Source: Cytophagales bacterium
GTDB taxonomy: Bacteria; Bacteroidota; Bacteroidia; Cytophagales; ES-bin-26
Length of the DNA stretch: 12,138 nucleotides
Direction of reading: 5' to 3'
NCBI GenBank assembly: GCA_014379925.1
Contig: JACMKY010000434.1
Span: forward strand, 1-12,138
Shown here in pieces: positions 6,206-12,138 of the stretch. Under the pieces are notes generated by a model. It was not told where the DNA came from, made no database searches, and saw nothing but the letters and a program-made list of their open reading frames with translations. Position 1 is the first letter of the stretch, and each line of letters starts with the position of its first letter. The position numbers and the translations under genes were made by a program.

Positions 6206-7687
6206 ATGAAAATTAAGATTTCCAAATCTTTTACGCCTTACCCCGAAGCCCTCATCGTTCCCATCGTGCAGAACGAAGGGTTTGAAAATGCCCTCACCAA
6301 GATGGCCGAATGGGCGGGCGTGGCCCCGGAGCTCATGCTGGCAGACTTCAAGGCCGACTGGAAAGAAATCGCCACGCTCTATCCCACGGGCAAAACGGAC
6401 CTGAAGCGGATTTACCTGCTGGGCCTGGGCAAGGATGTGACCGCTCCGAAGGTGCTGACTGCCTTCCGGAGCCTGTCTTACCGTCTGAAATCGAAGCTGC
6501 CCCCGCGCACGGGCGTCAGCTTCCTGCGAATGGAACAGACCGACCAGGTGGTGCCGTGGATTGAAGCGGCCGTCAACGGCCTGCTGCTCGGCCAGTACGA
6601 TACCGGCCAGTACAAGACGGAGGAGAAAAAGCCTCAGCCCTTGTTCACCGACGGAGCGGAACTGGGCATCTACACCACCGTGGATGTGGCCGCGGCGGTG
6701 GAAAAAGCGAGGGCCGTCGCCGAAACCCAACTCCGCCTGCTCGACCTGGTCAACGCCCCCGCCAACAAGAAAATGCCCCGGACACTGGCCGAGTGGGCCC
6801 TGGAATCGGGTGACCGGTACGGCTATTCGGTCGAGGTTTTCGACGGGGATCAGTTGAAGGAGTTGGGCCTGCACGCCCTGCTCGCCGTGAGCCAGGGCAG
6901 CGAATCCCCCCCGGCCTTTCTGGTGATGGAATACACTCCCGCCGACGCCACGGCCGGCACCCTCCATAAGGTTGGTCTGGTGGGCAAGGGCGTTACCTTC
7001 GACACGGGGGGCATTTCCATCAAGGAATCGGCTCATATGCACATGATGAAGAGCGACATGGCCGGGGCCGCCGCCGTACTGGGAGCGATGGAACTGGCAG
7101 CCCGGCTGCGGTTGCCAGTGCACCTGATCGGGGTCATTCCCGCCACCGAGAACAGCGTGGATGCCAAATCCACCAAGCCGGGCGACGTCATCGGTTCGTA
7201 CTTGGGCAAAACCATTGAAGTGATTGACACCGACGCGGAAGGTCGGCTCATTCTGGCCGACGCCCTGGCCTACCTGAACCGCAACTACCAGCCGGAGGTG
7301 ATCATCGACCTGGCCACGCTCACGGGCAGCGTGATCGGCACGCTGGGCTACCACGCCGCCGGGTTGTTTACCCACAACGACGAGCTGGCCGCCGAACTCA
7401 CCCGGGCCGCCGACCAGACCGGAGAGCGGGTCTGGCGATTGCCGCTGTGGGATGTCTACGAGGAGGACCTGCATTCGGACGTGGCCGACCTGAAAAACTA
7501 CGGCGGCAAACCCGTGGCTGGTGCCATCAGCGGTGCCAAGTTCCTGGAAGTCTTCACCGAAAACCACCCCCGCTGGGCGCACCTCGACGTGGCGGGCGTT
7601 GCCTTCACCGATTCGGAGTTTTCCAAGATGCGCAGTGCCACCGCCTACGGGGTGCGGCTGCTGGTGGAGTACCTGTCGCGGCTGTGA
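6206..7687 (+). CDS. Leucyl aminopeptidase (M17 family)
   Basis: A protein of 493 residues, as expected for the M17 leucyl aminopeptidases (PepA-like), cytoplasmic hexamers with two metal ions that release N-terminal residues from peptides. All metal and catalytic residues are visible in register with Escherichia coli PepA, offset by nine: K261 and D266 in GKGVTFDTGG, K273, D284 in KSDMAGA, and D343, E345 and R347 in DTDAEGRL, the family signature. Residues 1-170 form the less conserved N-terminal domain. The frame is open upstream to 6137, but ATG 6206 is preferred because upstream residues would come from the repeat leader. It stands alone on the plus strand, with long gaps on both sides. 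Confidence 0.95.
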   Translation: MKIKISKSFTPYPEALIVPIVQNEGFENALTKMAEWAGVAPELMLADFKADWKEIATLYPTGKTDLKRIYLLGLGKDVTAPKVLTAFRSLSYRLKSKLPPRTGVSFLRMEQTDQVVPWIEAAVNGLLLGQYDTGQYKTEEKKPQPLFTDGAELGIYTTVDVAAAVEKARAVAETQLRLLDLVNAPANKKMPRTLAEWALESGDRYGYSVEVFDGDQLKELGLHALLAVSQGSESPPAFLVMEYTPADATAGTLHKVGLVGKGVTFDTGGISIKESAHMHMMKSDMAGAAAVLGAMELAARLRLPVHLIGVIPATENSVDAKSTKPGDVIGSYLGKTIEVIDTDAEGRLILADALAYLNRNYQPEVIIDLATLTGSVIGTLGYHAAGLFTHNDELAAELTRAADQTGERVWRLPLWDVYEEDLHSDVADLKNYGGKPVAGAISGAKFLEVFTENHPRWAHLDVAGVAFTDSEFSKMRSATAYGVRLLVEYLSRL

Positions 7688-7703
7688 AAGTTGTCGGTTG
7701 ATG

Positions 7704-7850
7704 GGTTGCAGGTTACAAGTTGCCGGTCTGCCTTCGCAGCGCTACTTCGTAGGGTTGCAAGAATGGGTAAAGTTGAATTTTTAAATTCCAATTCCTATAT
7801 TCCAACTTGCAACCCTACGAAGGCAGCCCGGTAACCTGTAACTTACAACC
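7704..7850. repeat. Long imperfect inverted repeat of GTTGCAG/GTTACAA heptamers
   Basis: The left arm is about 7704-7761 and the right arm 7802-7850. If 13 bases (7737-7749) are skipped in the left arm, I count 40 of 45 positions pairing. The first three units on each arm are 7-bp phased (GGTTGCA, then GGTTACA, against GGTTGTA, then AGTTACA in the reverse complement of the right arm). The extra 13 bases turn the left arm into two small hairpins, CTGC-CTTC-GCAG and CTAC-TTC-GTAG. The roughly 40-base AT-rich centre holds a further near-palindrome around GAATTTTTAAATTC. It fills the gap before the ATP-grasp gene. Confidence 0.9.
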
Positions 7851-7855
7851 TTTCC

Positions 7856-9064
7856 ATGAAGACCCTCTCCTTCCTCTGCATCGCCTCTTATTTTAAGGGT
7901 CAGGATTTTCTGCGCTCCCTTAAGCGCGAGGGTTGCCTCGTTTACCTGGTTACGGCCAAGGGCCTCGAAGGGAAAGCTTGGCCTTGGGAAGCCATTGACG
8001 AAACGTTTTACGTGGAGGAAACGGCCCGGGGTCAGTGGGACTTGGACCAGGTGGCAACCGGGCTGGCGTACGTGATGCGCCACCGTCGGATCGACCGCAT
8101 CGCCGCCCTCGACGACTTTGACGTGGAGAAGGCAACCTTTTTACGCGAGCATTTCCGCATTCCTGGCATGGGACAAACCACCGGCCGGTATTTTCGCGAT
8201 AAGCTGGCCATGCGCATGAAGGCGACGGAAGCGGGCATTCGCGTACCGTCTTTCAGTGCGCTTTTCCACGATGCCGACATTCACGACTTTACGCAACGCG
8301 TTGCCCCGCCCTGGGTGGTGAAACCCCGTACCGAAGCGTCGGCCGCCGGTATTCAGAAAGTGCATTCGGCCGAAGAACTCTGGCCGGTGCTGGAGAAGTT
8401 GGGCGACGAACGTCACTGGTACCTCATCGAACAGTTCAAGCCCGGCGACGTCTACCACGTGGACGGCCTTTCGATGGATAACCAAATTCTCTTTTCGCGC
8501 GCGTCGCAGTACCTGAGCACCCCGATGGAAGTGGCGCACGGCGGCGGCATCTTCCGTTCGTGCACCGCGGCATTCGGCTCCCGGGAGGACAAGGCCCTGC
8601 AGAAACTGAACGCCGCGGTGATGAAAGCGTTTCACATGCGGTACAGCGCTTTCCATTCGGAGTACATTCAGTCGAAGGAAGACGGTCAGTTTTACTTCCT
8701 GGAAACGGCTTCGCGGGTGGGAGGAGCCAACCTGGCCGAGATGGTGGAGTTTTCGAGTGGCATTAACCTGTGGGGCGAGTGGGCGCGCATTGAGGTGGCG
8801 GTGGCGCGGGGGGCACCGTACCAGTTGCCGCCCGTCCGCCACGACTGCGCGGGCATCGTAATTTCGCTCTGCCGTCACCCGCAACCTGACTACGCTCTCT
8901 TTACCGACGAGGAAGTGGTCTGGAAGCTGAACCTGGACCATCACATCGGGTTCATTTTTCGAAGCGGCCAACGCGAGCGGGTAACCGAACTCCTCGACCA
9001 GTACACCCGGCGCATCCAAACTGACTTCCACGCCAGCGCACCCGCCCGGGAAAAGTCGTCCTAG
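7856..9064 (+). CDS. ATP-grasp domain protein, substrate unknown
   Basis: A protein of 402 residues with the layout of an ATP-grasp carboxylate-amine (or thiol) ligase, which activates a carboxylate as an acyl phosphate using ATP. Residues 1-110 look like the Rossmann-like pre-ATP-grasp domain (DDFDVEKATFLREHF at 86-100). DKLAMR (115-120) opens the ATP-grasp core; WVVKPR (153-158) supplies the nucleotide-binding lysine, IEQF (191-194) the adenine-contact strand, and HSEYI (267-271) and FLETASRVGGAN (281-292) the likely metal-binding acids E269 and E283. The substrate cannot be inferred, and the neighbours give no pathway. Similar uncharacterised proteins seem common in Cytophagales. ATG 7856 lies just after the long inverted repeat. 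Confidence 0.85.
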   Translation: MKTLSFLCIASYFKGQDFLRSLKREGCLVYLVTAKGLEGKAWPWEAIDETFYVEETARGQWDLDQVATGLAYVMRHRRIDRIAALDDFDVEKATFLREHFRIPGMGQTTGRYFRDKLAMRMKATEAGIRVPSFSALFHDADIHDFTQRVAPPWVVKPRTEASAAGIQKVHSAEELWPVLEKLGDERHWYLIEQFKPGDVYHVDGLSMDNQILFSRASQYLSTPMEVAHGGGIFRSCTAAFGSREDKALQKLNAAVMKAFHMRYSAFHSEYIQSKEDGQFYFLETASRVGGANLAEMVEFSSGINLWGEWARIEVAVARGAPYQLPPVRHDCAGIVISLCRHPQPDYALFTDEEVVWKLNLDHHIGFIFRSGQRERVTELLDQYTRRIQTDFHASAPAREKSS

Positions 9065-9155
9065 CCGATTCTTTGCCGGTATCGCACCCAATGCGTAACA
9101 TTGCACTTCCCAAAGCACCCGATTCGCCGGGAATCGTTGGGATCCTCTTATTACG

Positions 9156-9229
9156 GGGCCCTTAGCTCAGACGGTTAGAGCAGCTGACTCATAATCAGCG
9201 GGTCGTTGGTTCGATACCAACAGGGCCCA
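9156..9229 (+). tRNA. tRNA with CAT anticodon, probably tRNA-Ile2
   Basis: A full cloverleaf is present: acceptor GGGCCCT (9156-9162) with AGGGCCC (9222-9228); D stem GCTC/GAGC; anticodon stem GCTGA (9183-9187) with TCAGC (9195-9199); loop CTCATAA with anticodon CAT at 9190-9192; T stem GTTGG/CCAAC with loop TTCGATA. CCA is not encoded. CAT occurs in initiator, elongator Met and Ile2 tRNAs. The D-arm, loop and lower acceptor (CCTTAGCTCAG, CAGGG) resemble E. coli ileX much more than metT, and the acceptor has C4-G69 and C5-G68, which I recall as features favouring lysidine synthase. Ile2, reading AUA after C34 is changed to lysidine, is therefore the preferred call; elongator Met remains possible. 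Confidence 0.9.
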
Positions 9230-9239
9230 CTTGATAACC

Positions 9240-9276
9240 AAGCACTTACGAGACTTTTTTCGTAAGTGCTTTTTGT
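9240..9276 (+). terminator. Rho-independent terminator after the tRNA
   Basis: A perfect 12-bp stem (AAGCACTTACGA with TCGTAAGTGCTT) encloses an 8-base loop and is followed by a T-rich tail (TTTTTGTTT). It begins 10 bases after the tRNA and would end its transcript. It is the clearest intrinsic terminator in the window. Confidence 0.9.
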
Positions 9277-9299
9277 TTGTGCATTACTTTGTGCGTTAC
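9276..9299. repeat. 12-bp tandem duplication
   Basis: TTTGTGCATTAC is followed directly by TTTGTGCGTTAC, with one mismatch. It overlaps the end of the terminator tail and marks the start of the AT-rich region. Confidence 0.6.
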
Positions 9300-9427
9300 A
9301 TTCTGAGAGGTTCATCTTTTTGTTGGGGTGCCGGAGGGGTCAATACGGTGCTTCCATTAAAACTTCCGTCTCCAGCTTGAGGTTTTCATTACAAATGGAC
9401 GGAAAATAGCGGTTTGCTAATTAGCGC
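9300..9427. other. AT-rich gap; possible 26-codon gene remnant
   Basis: No intact gene is present. On the minus strand, 9340-9420 reads as 26 codons ending in a stop with protein-like content (it includes SICNENLKLETEV), directly downstream of the DUF748-like remnant but after its stop. It has no start codon of its own. It may be the tail of another decayed gene; I cannot assign a family. Confidence 0.25.
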
Positions 9428-9757
9428 TTATCGGGAGGTTGCCGTAAAGCTCGTAGCCCATTCTACGGATAAGTCAATTTCGGAAGACGCAAAAAACGGC
9501 ATTTGCTTTCCGGTGAGCGTATCCGCTTTGTTGATATAAATGCTGTCAATCTTGTAAGCTCCGCGAATAATGGCAAGGTCGATATCTTTAATATGGCCAT
9601 AATAGCCGTTCATGCCGGCCAAACTTTTATTGGCGAAATGCAATACTACATACGGAAGTATCAGCCTGATGACAACAATCAGAATGACTACGGCCAGGAA
9701 AAATTTACCAGCTTTTCTTTTTCTTGATGACTTGTGTGCGGGAGAATCAGTTGCAAT
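9428..9757 (-). pseudogene. Decayed N-terminal fragment of a DUF748/AsmA-like protein
   Basis: The minus strand from about 9757 to a TAA at 9428 reads as the start of a DUF748-type protein: a basic N-terminus (SSRKRKAGK), one membrane segment (FFLAVVILIVVIRLILPYVV), then NKSLAGMNGYYGHIKDIDLA and IDLSVEW, words I associate with this Bacteroidota family of large membrane-anchored, periplasm-facing proteins. Family members run to several hundred residues; this frame stops nine residues after SVEW. There is no ATG in frame upstream. The natural start may have been the codon at 9755-9757, now ATT. With both ends damaged it is probably a pseudogene fragment. A rare ATT start, or TTG at 9643 giving 71 residues, cannot be excluded. 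Confidence 0.6.
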
Positions 9758-9895
9758 ATTGTAATTGTTAATGATATTTAAAGGTGCTGGAATTTCTAAA
9801 CAATCATACCACAGTAGTCTAAAGCTTTTTTTTCTGATGATTTAAGGGTTGTTAATGGAAAGTGAAAATCTTTTTTGGAAAAAAATCCCAGATTT
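9758..9895. other. AT-rich non-coding gap
   Basis: No gene is supported. It contains an AT-rich inverted repeat near 9865-9896, in which AAAATC and GATTTT flank a TTTTTTGGAAAAAA palindrome. This lies just upstream of the sigma-operon promoter candidate and could be an operator or a weak hairpin. Confidence 0.35.
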
Positions 9896-9922
9896 TGTCC
9901 ACTCCCGGCCTTCCCGATCGTC
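9896..9922 (+). promoter_or_regulatory. Candidate ECF-type promoter for the YCII-sigma operon
   Basis: TGTCCA at 9896-9901 and CGTC at 9919-9922 are 17 bases apart, 30 bases before the ATG at 9953. ECF42 factors studied in Streptomyces are, as I recall, autoregulated from promoters with TGTCGA at -35 and a CGA/TC-type -10. The match is one base short at -35. No TAnnTTTG box is evident. This is inference from a single site. Confidence 0.35.
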
Positions 9923-9952
9923 ATTCGTTTTTAACCTGTAAACATTCCTGTA

Positions 9953-10291
9953 ATGAAAGACTTCTTATTAATTTTCAGATCCCCGGAACATGACGGACCA
10001 TCGGCATCGCCGGAAGAAATGCAGGCGAACATGAAACTGTGGATGGACTGGTTTGGAAGCATTGCCGCTCAAAACAAGCTGTCCAATCGTGGAAACCGGC
10101 TGGTTCATGACGGAAAAGTGGTACGCCCGGGTCAGGTGATCACCGACGGTCCGTATACCGAAATCAAAGAATCGATCGGCGGCTACACCATTGTAAAAGC
10201 CGAATCTTTGGAAGAAGCTGCGGCCATTGCCAGTAGCTGTCCCATCCTGCTCGACGGCGGAAATGTAGAAGTCAGAGAAATTGCAGTTTAA
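9953..10291 (+). CDS. YCII/DGPF-domain protein
   Basis: A protein of 112 residues, the normal size for a single YCII-related domain. It carries the DGPF motif as TDGPYTEIKE at 64-73, followed by GGYTIVKAESLEEA, and a ferredoxin-like alpha-beta pattern is expected. Its enzymatic role is unknown; YciI relatives have been proposed to bind small ligands through a conserved His-Asp pair. The TAA at 10289-10291 touches the ATG of the sigma gene, so the two are translated from one message. In ECF42 systems DGPF proteins are the typical partner and target of the sigma factor, which supports both calls. Confidence 0.9.
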   Translation: MKDFLLIFRSPEHDGPSASPEEMQANMKLWMDWFGSIAAQNKLSNRGNRLVHDGKVVRPGQVITDGPYTEIKESIGGYTIVKAESLEEAAAIASSCPILLDGGNVEVREIAV

Positions 10292-11533
10292 ATGAGCGAA
10301 CCAGACCTGATACCTCATCTTTTCAGAACAGAATACGGGAAAATCACAGCCATTCTCTCGAAACGGTTCGGTCTGGAACACATTGAAATTGCGCAGGATA
10401 TTGCGAGTGATACCTTTTTGCAGGCTTCGGAAACATGGGGGATAAAAGGATTTCCGGAAAATCCCACGGCCTGGCTATATGCCGTCGCTAAAAACAAGGC
10501 AAAGGATTACCTCAAACGCAATACCCTTTTCGATGAGAAAATTGCGCAGCAGATTACGTATGAGCAAAATGGTGTAGAAAATTCCGGTGCCGGGATCGAC
10601 ATTGATCTTTCGGACCGGAACATCACCGACAGTCAGTTACAGATGATGTTTGCGATCTGTCACCCGTCCATTCCGGCGGAGGCGCAGATCGGACTGTCAC
10701 TCAACATCCTTTGCGGTTTTGGTATAAATGAAATCGCAGCTGCGTTTTTAACCAACGAAGAAACCATTAACAAACGCCTTTTTCGTGCCCGGGAAAAGCT
10801 GCGTTCGAATCAAGTGAAAATTGAATTTCCGGAGGCTGCCGAAATTCAGAACCGCCTGGAAAATGTGCTAACCACACTATATCTGCTTTTTAATGAAGGT
10901 TATTATGCTTCCGGATGCACTGTAACACTGCGCAAGGATGTTTGCCTCGAAGCTGTCCGACTCACAAATTTGCTTCTGGAAAGTAAGCTCACGAGCCAGC
11001 CGCCCGTCTATGCATTGCTTGCATTAATGTGTTTCCATGCCTCCCGGTTCGAAGCCCGGATCGATTCCGAAGGAGAAACGGTGCTGTATGAAGATCAGGA
11101 TGAAAAGCTCTGGGACGAAGACCTGATCCGCCAAGGCGAGCATTTTCTGAACCAGTCTTCATCGGGGAATATGCTATCAAAATATCACCTGGAAGCTGGG
11201 ATCGCGTATTTTCATACCATTAAAAATGATACAAAGGAAAAGTGGGAAAGCATTCTGCAACTCTACAATCAATTGCTGATCATCGAATATTCACCGATGG
11301 CCGCATTAAACCGAACTTACGCGTTGTCGAAAGCAAACGGGAAAGAAATCGCGATCCAGGAAGCAGAGAAACTGAATCTCACTGCCCACCATTTATACCA
11401 TGCATTATTAAGTGAATTGTACACGGGCATCGACAATGAAAAAGCGGTAAATCATTTCAAAACTTCGCTGGATCTGACAAATTCCAAAGCAGATCAGAAG
11501 GTGATTGTAAAGAAGCTTTCAGCTATGGGTTAA
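10292..11533 (+). CDS. ECF42-like RNA polymerase sigma factor with DUF6596/TPR-like C-terminus
   Basis: A protein of 413 residues, about twice the size of an ordinary ECF sigma factor. Region sigma-2 spans about 10-76 (DIASDTFLQASETWG, then NPTAWLYAVAKNKAKDYLKR). Region sigma-4 spans about 113-170 (MMFAICHPSIPAEAQIGLSL, then EIAAAFLTNEETINKRLFRA), which would bind the -35 element. DUF6596 starts near 187 with LYLLFNEGYYAS and is followed by a helical, TPR-like segment (about 290-413). This is the layout of the ECF42 group, where the C-terminal extension is thought to replace a separate anti-sigma factor. No anti-sigma gene is nearby. The gene directly follows the DGPF partner. Its codons are more AT-rich than those of the genes left of the tRNA. 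Confidence 0.92.
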   Translation: MSEPDLIPHLFRTEYGKITAILSKRFGLEHIEIAQDIASDTFLQASETWGIKGFPENPTAWLYAVAKNKAKDYLKRNTLFDEKIAQQITYEQNGVENSGAGIDIDLSDRNITDSQLQMMFAICHPSIPAEAQIGLSLNILCGFGINEIAAAFLTNEETINKRLFRAREKLRSNQVKIEFPEAAEIQNRLENVLTTLYLLFNEGYYASGCTVTLRKDVCLEAVRLTNLLLESKLTSQPPVYALLALMCFHASRFEARIDSEGETVLYEDQDEKLWDEDLIRQGEHFLNQSSSGNMLSKYHLEAGIAYFHTIKNDTKEKWESILQLYNQLLIIEYSPMAALNRTYALSKANGKEIAIQEAEKLNLTAHHLYHALLSELYTGIDNEKAVNHFKTSLDLTNSKADQKVIVKKLSAMG

Positions 11534-11822
11534 ATTAAAAGAACGGAGAAAAACCGTCACGACTTTGATGTACTTATTTTCTACTGTGCAGACCGCCATC
11601 TACTTAATTCTAAGGCGTAATACGGCATTAATGATCTTACTTATTGTTTCTCAAATAAACATGTAAGTCTCGAAATGACAATTAATACTGAGCGTACATT
11701 CTTAATAACTATCCAATGCTTGAAATATCATGGTAGATGTCTGAGAATCAAATAGACAGGTTGTTGCTAAAATTATTTTGCCACAGAAAACCCGTGGCGC
11801 TTTTAGCACTTTCTTTTAATTT
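11534..11822. other. AT-rich gap with a weak terminator-like hairpin
   Basis: No gene was found on either strand. GCCAC at 11780-11784 and GTGGC at 11794-11798 form a 5-bp stem, followed by a T-rich run; it may be a weak terminator. Otherwise I see nothing in it. Confidence 0.35.
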
Positions 11823-12138
11823 AACCCAACTGTGGGCATTCCGTTTGAAAACATCACGGACGAGCACTTTGACGCGCTGTTCAACACCAACGTCCGAGGA
11901 CTAATTTATGCTTCACAAGAGGCTATCCGATATTTTGGCAAACAAGGTGGGCAAATAATCAATCTCTCGTCAGTAGTGGGTAACCGGCCTGCTCCCTATT
12001 AGGCCATCTACGGGGCGACCAAAGCGGCTGTAGACTCATTGACCAAAAGCTTCGCGGCCGAGTTGGGCCCGCGCCATATCCGTGTCAATGCCGTAGCGCC
12101 AAGCCTGACCGAAACCGATATGATTGCAGGAATGCCGA
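11823..12138 (+). pseudogene. Short-chain dehydrogenase/reductase fragment with internal stop
   Basis: From about 11832 to the right edge the plus strand reads as the middle and C-terminal part of a classical NAD(P)-dependent SDR: GIPFENITDEHFDALFNTNV, then INLSSVVGNRP with the catalytic serine, IYGATKAAV with the Y-x3-K pair, and RVNAVAPSLTETDM. A TAG at 12000-12002 interrupts the frame just before the catalytic tyrosine; one C-to-T change from CAG (Gln) would explain it. The N-terminal half with the nucleotide-binding glycine motif is absent, and a stop precedes the fragment in frame. It is therefore 5'-truncated and carries a nonsense codon. The 3' end lies beyond the window. Confidence 0.85.

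Noticed and set aside
6185..7582. Long open frame (465 codons) on the minus strand
   Set aside because: It is antisense to the leucyl aminopeptidase, whose motifs are complete; its own translation shows only GC-driven composition.
8141..9118. Open frame of 325 codons on the minus strand
   Set aside because: It is antisense to the ATP-grasp gene and has no family motif; it is a shadow frame.
9092..9302. Direct repeat TGCGTAACATT / TGCGTTACATT on either side of the tRNA as att sites
   Set aside because: It is only 11 bases long with a mismatch, does not overlap the tRNA 3' end, and there is no integrase in the window; probably chance.

Overview
The window looks like chromosomal DNA of a GC-rich member of the Bacteroidota, most likely Cytophagales (a Spirosomataceae-type genome). 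This is inferred from the gene content (DUF3822, coaD, a long Nudix protein and pyrE side by side; a DUF748-like remnant; a DUF6596 sigma factor), from the lack of Shine-Dalgarno sequences, and from Bacteroidota-type promoter boxes (TAnnTTTG) close to start codons. No similarity search was possible, so product names rest on motifs read by eye.

Layout. Positions 1-237 (-) hold the 5' end of a small membrane protein cut by the window edge. Positions 412-2399 (-) hold a RecD/Pif1-like SF1 helicase and a PaaI-type hotdog thioesterase. Positions 2451-4401 (+) hold a Nudix hydrolase, a DUF3822 protein and coaD; the last two abut with no gap. A second Nudix gene (4445-5137, -) converges on coaD and diverges from pyrE (5266-5919, +). 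Then come an M17 leucyl aminopeptidase (6206-7687, +) and an ATP-grasp protein (7856-9064, +). These are housekeeping or conserved genes of CoA, pyrimidine, nucleotide and peptide metabolism.

At 9156-9229 lies a tRNA with a CAT anticodon that resembles tRNA-Ile2 more than tRNA-Met, followed by a strong terminator. Downstream of it the DNA is visibly richer in AT and holds accessory material: a decayed DUF748-like fragment (-), a two-gene unit of a YCII/DGPF-domain protein and an ECF42-like sigma factor with a C-terminal DUF6596/TPR-like extension, and a short-chain dehydrogenase fragment with an in-frame amber codon that runs off the right edge.

The most unusual signal is in the gaps. Five of the intergenic gaps carry sequences with a 7-bp period, four of them arranged as imperfect inverted repeats: GAATTAC units at 1858-1937, AATGANN units at 4401-4458 and 5196-5251 (bracketing the second Nudix gene), GTTGCAG/GTTACAA units at 7704-7850, and TTACNNC units ending directly at the aminopeptidase ATG (6178-6205). 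The words differ but the period and architecture are shared. This is the best candidate here for an under-described element family.
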